Below, one piece after another: positions 60,301 to 64,000 of a stretch of 64,000 bases of DNA; within the stretch, counting starts at the first letter, position 1, and each line of letters opens with the position of its first letter. This stretch comes from Apostichopus japonicus (lineage: Eukaryota; Echinodermata; Holothuroidea; Aspidochirotida; Stichopodidae): the NCBI RefSeq assembly GCF_037975245.1, contig NC_092569.1, positions 26,859,168 through 26,923,167 on the forward strand, read 5' to 3'. The notes beneath the pieces were generated by a model. It was not told the DNA's origin. It did not search any database and saw only the letters and a list, made by a program, of their open reading frames with translations. A program made the translations under genes and the position numbers.

Positions 60301-63300
60301 ACTGATCATTTACAGAAAGTACGGGTACTATTATGCACAGTGTAGCATGGCTGTCGGCATTACGGTGACTATGGGGCATGACATTAAAGTCGGTACCTCA
60401 AATTCTTTCTGTACCTGGCCCATGGGTAATAATTACTGGAATTTTCCAACAAGGTGGAAAGAAAGTTATCTTAAGATATGTCTGGAAGCTTGCTGATGGA
60501 GATTGCTTGAACTGAATTTTTTTGTCCTTAGTCCAAGAGGCTAGGTTTTTTGACATTCTGAGCGTCGATTCTGAAGGGGTGGGGCCAGTCCTCGTGGAAG
60601 ATCCTGGGTCATGGGGCCTTAACGGCTGGCATCTGACAGTCTGTCCTACCATGGAGTGTTTTACCTCCATGGTCCTACGTTGTTTGTTTCAGTGGACAGA
60701 AATACAATGGTGCATAATTTGCATAAATTTCCTTTTGTGACTGACAAACCAATCATCTTGAATAAGGAACTGAAATGATAGACCATATCATCAGTGTACC
60801 AGCAAGTTCTGACAGATTATTAAGTTGGAGAACACTTTAACCTTCCCAACCATACCATTAACGACATGTCCCTACAGGGGATTGAATCCTTAGGTAGCTG
60901 CCCTGACCTAGTACGAATCAGCAGAGAGAGGCTGTGGATGCAACGCCTTCGCACCATTCAACCTCATGGGCTCAACATGCAGGAAGAACATGACTAACTT
61001 TTCTTCTTCTGTCCCCCCCCTCCATCAGCCCTTGTCCCCCATCCCCCCATCACTCCTCTTCTCATAGCTCTCTTCCACCCTTTTTTTCTCCACACCTTTC
61101 TGTCTTAGTCCTTCTCCAGCTTATTCCCTACCCCCTTCCCTTAATCCTCTCTTTGTCCCTCTACTGCTCATCTCCTACCTCTCCTCTTCCCTGGTTGGTT
61201 TCTTTCTTTCTTCTCTCCATCCCTTGTCTACTAATCCCCTTACATCTATCTCTTTGTGTTCACCATGCTCATTAGCCTGTCTGTATTCTGTGCGTGTTTT
61301 TGTCCCTTCTGTTACTGTTACTTGTCAGTTAGCCTCTGAAGAAGATCTTGCTAGGATCGAAATGTCAGGTCAACTGACTTTTACACATTCTCTTACACAG
61401 GCACTCTAGTGGATAAGCAGTTTGCTAACAGTTTTATTAGATTATTAAGTTCATGAATTGGCCTACATTATGGCCACCAATTAGGTCTCTGTTGACAGTA
61501 TCAGCTTACAACTTACCAGTTTCTACTATCAAGTTACAATGTTTCAGCTGCATCAATAGTATTCATTATCTCATTATGGTTTGTATTACAGTAACTAAAG
61601 CTCTTTCATTCTAGTTTTGTAAACAGTTACTTGATCCTATACAAAACAAGGCCAAAAAGAAGAAATAACAAAACAATTAGGTCTCAGATGACAGTACTGT
61701 AGATCTCTACTTACAACCATGGAGCTATAATCTGTTTATAGCTCCATGCTACAACTTACCAGTTTCTACTGTCAAGTTACAATGTTTTAGCTGCATCAAC
61801 GATATTCGTTTTCTCGTTCTGGTTTATATTACAGTATTTTAACTATCTATTCAGAGTATGTCATTCTAGTGTTGTAACAGTTATTTGACCCTAAAAGAAA
61901 ACAATGCTCAAAAATAGAAACAAAGTCAAAAAAGAAAGAAAAATGAAAAAGAAGAAAATTAAATAACCCAAAAAATAACAAAGATGTACTGTAACTTTGA
62001 TCATTAAATTAACTAATTAATAATTGTTTTAGGAGAAAGAGATATATTTAACTGTCATAAGCAGTTCCCCACACAGCTAAGAAAAGTCATTTTTATCATA
62101 ATTCGGGAGATGATGATCGAAGATTTAATGTTCGTTCTCACAATAGGCCGAAGACACAAAAGATGGAAGACTATTAAAAGACCAAAGTAAAAAAGACATC
62201 GTTGAGCCAACTGCGCATTGCTTTATTTAACTCATTTTTGATTCTTTAAACTTACAGTATTACTGCATTTGTCTCCTGTAAAATGGACATGGGATTTACG
62301 TGGTTTGCTGAAACCCAAAATTTTGAAGCTCATAACATTTACCTCCCAATTAATGGCATTGATTTCAGTGTTGATTAAAGCAGCATTTTGCGTCCTTTTC
62401 TATGATTGTTCTCAACCTCACTGACTCCACGATGCCATAACGACATACATAACTAGCTTATCTATTTAAATCTTACTTCAAAAGGTGACATAAAAGTCGA
62501 AAAATTTGCAACTCTCAACTTTGTTTTTCTCCAAGATATTTTCCGCTGGGATCCCAATCAACCTTGCCCATAATATGAATATTTATACACTACGAACGTC
62601 ATTGGCCAATACGTAATACAACACCATGCTTGTGTACAGTCTATATGGCAGTTGTACCAGGGAGTTCCATAACAACTCCCTGGTTGTACCAACGCAAAGT
62701 CTTGAATCTACTTTTAGCAACGGCTCATAACTAAACCTGCATCTCTGATTGGTTGAATTCAAACTAGTGGGCTTGGGGGAACTTTATGCGATTAAATTTG
62801 AATGTAGAATTTGTCGTGGACACTTTTCTCATTATCTGCAAATATCCTTAATTACTCGCCAATTAACGTTGTTGGCAGGGAAAAACTTGGCTAATATCTT
62901 AGTTTGCTGTTTTGTGATTGATATATGTAAAAACTTGATGGACATGTCAAAAAAGTAGAAAACGGTGACCAAATGCAATATGCCGCTTTAAACACAAAAT
63001 GCTGTTCTAACATTCTATCTTGAAAAGTATGACAATCAAAAGTCAATTTTTGGTTTCAGAATCCTCACTGTATGGGGGTGACAATTAGATCACATATTTA
63101 CAAAGGTATCTCCCAACTGGCACAAGATGTTTCTTAGCTATTTATGGAAGTCATGACACCTTCATATTCGGTTGGGTCGGTTGGGTTGGTGTCTCCTTCG
63201 AGACAAAATCAGTAATTGTGTTCTTACCTGATTTTTCATCTAGCGGGAAGAACTTTGCGAGGAAGAGTTGAATTCGCCCACAGAAAACGGTATTGTGCGC

Positions 63301-63323
63301 TTTGGACAAACGGCGGAGTAAAT
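38611..63323 (-). CDS. THOC1: THO complex subunit 1 (5' end beyond the window)
   Basis: Thirteen minus-strand exons (63228-63323, 58008-58084, 52180-52347, 51226-51390, 47572-47672, 47008-47125, 45481-45551, 44341-44370, 43878-44012, 42747-42830, 41714-41873, 39653-39725, 38611-38909) total 1577 bp. All have GT/AG borders and compatible phases and give about 525 residues plus stop. The product follows vertebrate THOC1 (about 650 residues) from LLRRLSK to the C-terminal death domain. Landmarks are [68 protein letters not shown] and [18 protein letters not shown]1 is the scaffold subunit of nuclear THO/TREX, coupling transcription to mRNA export. The first roughly 145 residues and the promoter lie to the right. 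Confidence 0.93.
39653..39725 (-). CDS. THOC1: THOC1 exon l
   Basis: 73 bp; acceptor ATTCATCTACAG, donor GAGG|GTATGA. Encodes an acidic linker ([19 protein letters not shown]) between the THOC1 core and the death domain. Confidence 0.85.
40857..41006. repeat. 36-bp minisatellite, 4 copies
   Basis: Unit CTGTGACCTGTTCAGCCAGA..tgtatgaccatcgcc repeated four times in the intron between THOC1 exons l and k. Since 36 is a multiple of three, frames stay open on both strands (up to 139 codons), which are artefacts. Confidence 0.85.
41714..41873 (-). CDS. THOC1: THOC1 exon k
   Basis: 160 bp; acceptor CGACTCAG, donor CCG|GTAAGT. Encodes [24 protein letters not shown] and [17 protein letters not shown]. 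Confidence 0.92.
42747..42830 (-). CDS. THOC1: THOC1 exon j
   Basis: 84 bp; acceptor CTTCTTGCAG, donor TTCAA|GTGAGT. Encodes [26 protein letters not shown]. Confidence 0.92.
43878..44012 (-). CDS. THOC1: THOC1 exon i
   Basis: 135 bp; acceptor GGATCCTTTTAG, donor AAAAG|GTAAGA. Encodes [13 protein letters not shown], then [20 protein letters not shown], the PELTRLWN block of THOC1 preceded by a likely basic nuclear-localisation patch. Confidence 0.9.
44341..44370 (-). CDS. THOC1: THOC1 exon h (30-bp microexon)
   Basis: Only 30 bp; acceptor TGCTCTTACCAG, donor AGGAG|GTATGA. Encodes PKEESEPKR. It is needed to keep phase between exons g and i and corresponds to the basic/acidic linker of THOC1. 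Confidence 0.8.
45225..45340. repeat. short interspersed repeat (GCGATTTATAATGCGC)
   Basis: AATAATAGCGATTTATAATG followed by CGCACATATCCGCCCTGCGG resembles a very common short dispersed repeat of marine animals. It sits between G-rich flanks in a THOC1 intron. Family assignment is from memory of its wording only. Confidence 0.35.
45481..45551 (-). CDS. THOC1: THOC1 exon g
   Basis: 71 bp; acceptor TTTTTCTCTCAG, donor GAGAA|GTAAGT. Encodes [23 protein letters not shown], matching the vertebrate [18 protein letters not shown] block. Confidence 0.92.
46385..46680. repeat. local duplication in THOC1 intron
   Basis: Two copies of a segment with CACAAAGTGACATGCC / CACAAAATGACATGCC and GGTTCACCTTCTGTGTAAGG, about 130-190 bp apart. 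Confidence 0.65.
47008..47125 (-). CDS. THOC1: THOC1 exon f
   Basis: 118 bp; acceptor TCATTCCTCTAG, donor AAG|GTAGTA. Encodes [32 protein letters not shown]. Confidence 0.9.
47150..47330. repeat. ~34-bp tandem repeat in THOC1 intron
   Basis: Unit cagagataaaaagttaat, acaaaacacatccccc, about five copies, directly beside the acceptor of exon f. Open frames here are artefacts. Confidence 0.85.
47572..47672 (-). CDS. THOC1: THOC1 exon e
   Basis: 101 bp; acceptor GTTCCTTGCAG, donor AAAC|GTACGG. Encodes [33 protein letters not shown]. Confidence 0.92.
47875..48255. repeat. 34-35 bp hairpin minisatellite, 11 copies
   Basis: Unit GGTCTGTGATGTCATGACG, ATAAATCACAGTAGG. Each unit contains the inverted pair CTGTGAT/ATCACAG around a TGATGTCATGA core that resembles CRE/AP-1 sites. 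Eleven units lie in tandem, several 1 bp shorter. Confidence 0.9.
48830..49225. repeat. AT-rich ACCTATA minisatellite
   Basis: Degenerate repetition of tatacctatatgaaaatat, catacctataaaaa; about 400 bp in the intron between THOC1 exons d and e. A tyrosine/isoleucine-rich open frame here is an artefact. Confidence 0.85.
50092..50420 (-). mobile_element. 5'-truncated LINE, 3' end
   Basis: On the minus strand a frame reads [27 protein letters not shown] and a TGA (50284-50286), the usual C-terminal end of LINE ORF2 proteins. A 3' UTR of about 180 bp follows, with AATAAAAG and a GAAAT-repeat tail at 50096-50115. The rest of the element is missing, typical of a 5'-truncated insertion. Confidence 0.7.
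51226..51390 (-). CDS. THOC1: THOC1 exon d
   Basis: 165 bp, phase 0-0; acceptor CTTTGCACAG, donor AAG|GTAAGA. Encodes [16 protein letters not shown], a Ser-rich linker, then [13 protein letters not shown]. The linker is longer than the vertebrate one. Confidence 0.9.
52180..52347 (-). CDS. THOC1: THOC1 exon c
   Basis: 168 bp, phase 0-0; donor AAG|GTAAAC. Encodes an acidic stretch (MEYEEGEM) then [19 protein letters not shown] and QCYTKDKW, the most conserved block of THOC1. Confidence 0.92.
52960..53760. repeat. ~90-100 bp tandem array with palindromic CACCACCTGAAGGTG
   Basis: About nine units: GCATATGCAGTTAAATGTG, TCACCACCTGAAGGTGTAAC, TGGCATTGCATGTATTG, then TGTGTACTTAATCTACATAT plus a TA run of varying length. 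The TA run accounts for the unit length changes. Lies in the intron between THOC1 exons b and c. Confidence 0.9.
54366..54396. repeat. AG microsatellite
   Basis: About 15 perfect AG dinucleotides. Confidence 0.95.
55225..56665. repeat. 51-bp minisatellite with ~305-bp higher-order period
   Basis: About 28 units of ACACAATCCACTCTCAACCC, CCAGTTTGGTCCCCCTAACA, tggagactgta. Every sixth unit or so carries the 1-bp shorter form GGTCCCCTCACATCGAG (55507, 55811, 56116, 56421 approximately; spacing 304-305 bp), so the array has also grown by whole six-unit blocks. Because 51 is a multiple of 3, frames of 88-176 codons stay open on both strands; these are not genes. Confidence 0.95.
56660..57885. repeat. 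~170-190 bp tandem array, 7 units
   Basis: Unit starts with a GAGAGA run of varying length, then GGGCTTGGGTGTGAGGGGGA, GGTTTGGAAGGACGGGGTCA, GGGCTCAGGGTCCGGTGCAG, ATATTTGATCAATAATAAAT. It directly abuts the 51-bp array and ends about 120 bp before THOC1 exon b. Confidence 0.92.
58008..58084 (-). CDS. THOC1: THOC1 exon b
   Basis: 77 bp; acceptor TTTCTTTGACAG, donor CAG|GTACTT. Encodes [17 protein letters not shown] followed by NLEGPIQ, matching the vertebrate LNLQSQFNLENVTVFN segment. Confidence 0.88.
58085..60640. other. THOC1 intron, nothing recognised
   Basis: One G run (58505-58518); otherwise unremarkable AT-rich intron sequence without exons or elements I can name. Confidence 0.45.
60644..60678. 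mobile_element. ultra-short palindromic insertion with 6-bp direct repeats
   Basis: A 23-bp insert (60650-60672) starts CATGGAG and ends CTCCATGG. It is flanked by TCCTAC at 60644-60649 and 60673-60678. Confidence 0.55.
61000..61395 (+). repeat. Penelope-associated repeat with hammerhead-like core, copy 3
   Basis: A pyrimidine-rich lead (61010-61215) is followed by a block homologous, in inverse orientation, to 26460-26625. It ends with the core CTGAAGA (61336-61342), a GATC/GATC stem and GAAA (61359-61362), then GTCA...TGAC. This resembles a degenerate hammerhead motif of the kind found in Penelope-like elements. Confidence 0.45.
61712..61755. mobile_element. ultra-short palindromic insertion with 6-bp direct repeats
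   Basis: A 32-bp insert (61718-61749), CATGGAGCTATAA...TTATAGCTCCATG, is nearly identical in arm sequence to the one at 2468. It is flanked by TACAAC at 61712-61717 and 61750-61755. Confidence 0.6.
62652..62689. mobile_element. ultra-short palindromic insertion with 6-bp direct repeats
   Basis: A 26-bp insert (62658-62683) with arms CAGGGAGTT and AACTCCCTGG is flanked by TTGTAC at 62652-62657 and 62684-62689. The arm sequence differs from the other three (AGGGAG instead of ATGGAG), so it may be a sister family. Confidence 0.55.
63228..63323 (-). CDS. THOC1: THOC1 exon a (first in window)
   Basis: 96 bp; acceptor TTTTTTATCCAG, donor CAG|GTAAGA. Encodes [20 protein letters not shown] and [10 protein letters not shown], nearly identical to vertebrate THOC1. 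It enters in phase 1, so at least one exon lies further right. Confidence 0.9.
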
Positions 63324-64000
63324 CTGGATAAAAAAATATGTCGAAACCATTGATAAACGTTTTATATATTAGGTCATGTCAACATTGTCACATATATACA
63401 TACCATAGTGACCTTTGATAATTGAACAATCATACCCTATTCATTCGTTGCCATTATTTTGAACAGAACTGACGGTAACAATTTTTTTACTTTTTTATGT
63501 CGTTTTTCTAATAATTTATAAATCTTAACAGACTTAACTGTTTCGTCAGTTTGATCAATAAAACTTTTATTCAATTTACAAAAATGGAAACAACAATTAC
63601 ACAAGATTCCTCCTTTACACTTTTCTAACTCAGGCAGATAATTTAACATTATTACTGCTTATAAACAATCAGTGTGTCAGTGATCAGAATTGAACAGACT
63701 TCTCTACATTGAAATTTAAAACAAAAATGGTGAAATGGTGTTACTGATGTTCACCTTGGATTATATTTGGAACGATCCTTTAAGGCTAACCTGATGACAA
63801 TGATGTCATCCACCCAGTGCAGGACTACTGTAAATGCTACGGTAATATTGTCAATCCATCGTGTTATATAATTTTAATATGTACTCAAACCAAAACATTG
63901 TTCTCTTAACATCCTATAACTACTGAGAAAAATGAAGTTCAACGTTTCGTTCCCCTCGTTTCGCCTACTGAGGTATGTTTAAAAAAAAAATATTAGCCCA
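63324..64000. other. THOC1 intron, right edge of window
   Basis: AT-rich; no upstream THOC1 exon was found here, so the preceding exon lies outside the window. Confidence 0.5.

Overview
This is a piece of animal nuclear genome: AT-rich, gene-poor, with small exons in long introns, GT/AG splice sites, many tandem repeats and several DNA transposons. The style of the repeats and the fibrinogen-domain gene suggest a marine invertebrate deuterostome, probably an echinoderm and perhaps a sea cucumber. That placement is inference; no sequence comparison was possible.

Two multi-exon genes face each other and converge near 35-38 kb. The plus-strand gene (9522-35135) encodes a secreted fibrinogen-related (FReD, ficolin/FREP-like) protein. 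Its parts are a signal-peptide exon, a 63-bp exon, six tandem copies of an 87-bp phase 1-1 exon coding a Thr/Ser-rich 29-residue block, a junction exon, and three exons carrying a complete FReD with four canonical cysteines and a calcium-site DxDND motif. All phases agree, and the joined reading frame is 1446 bp (481 residues) if all six repeat exons are used. The minus-strand gene (38611-63323, 5' end beyond the right edge) is THOC1, a subunit of the THO/TREX mRNA-export complex. Thirteen exons cover the last 525 residues or so, including the C-terminal death domain.

Layout: 1-9.5 kb is intergenic with three DNA transposons whose target duplications can be read, a LINE reverse-transcriptase relic and diverged repeats. 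9.5-35.1 kb is the FReD gene. Its introns hold a roughly 925-bp exon-bearing tandem array (19.18-24.64 kb), a roughly 60-bp array (24.64-25.38 kb), a 77-85 bp array whose every unit contains a copy of an exon end plus its 5' splice site (28.8-31.9 kb, split by two hAT-like insertions, one with further elements nested inside), and a triplicated donor region after FReD exon 2 (32.78-33.5 kb). 35.1-38.6 kb is the convergent intergenic region and 3' UTRs. 38.6-64 kb is THOC1, with large minisatellites in its introns (47.9, 53, 55.2-56.7 and 56.7-57.9 kb).

The most unusual signals are: (1) the tandem exon array predicting a length-variable mucin-like stalk on an immune-type lectin; (2) multiplication of 5' splice sites by tandem repetition after two consecutive exons of that gene; (3) four 23-35 bp palindromic insertions, each flanked by a perfect 6-bp direct repeat, which look like extremely small mobile hairpins; and (4) a hammerhead-ribozyme motif in a Penelope-like relic nested inside a hAT element.
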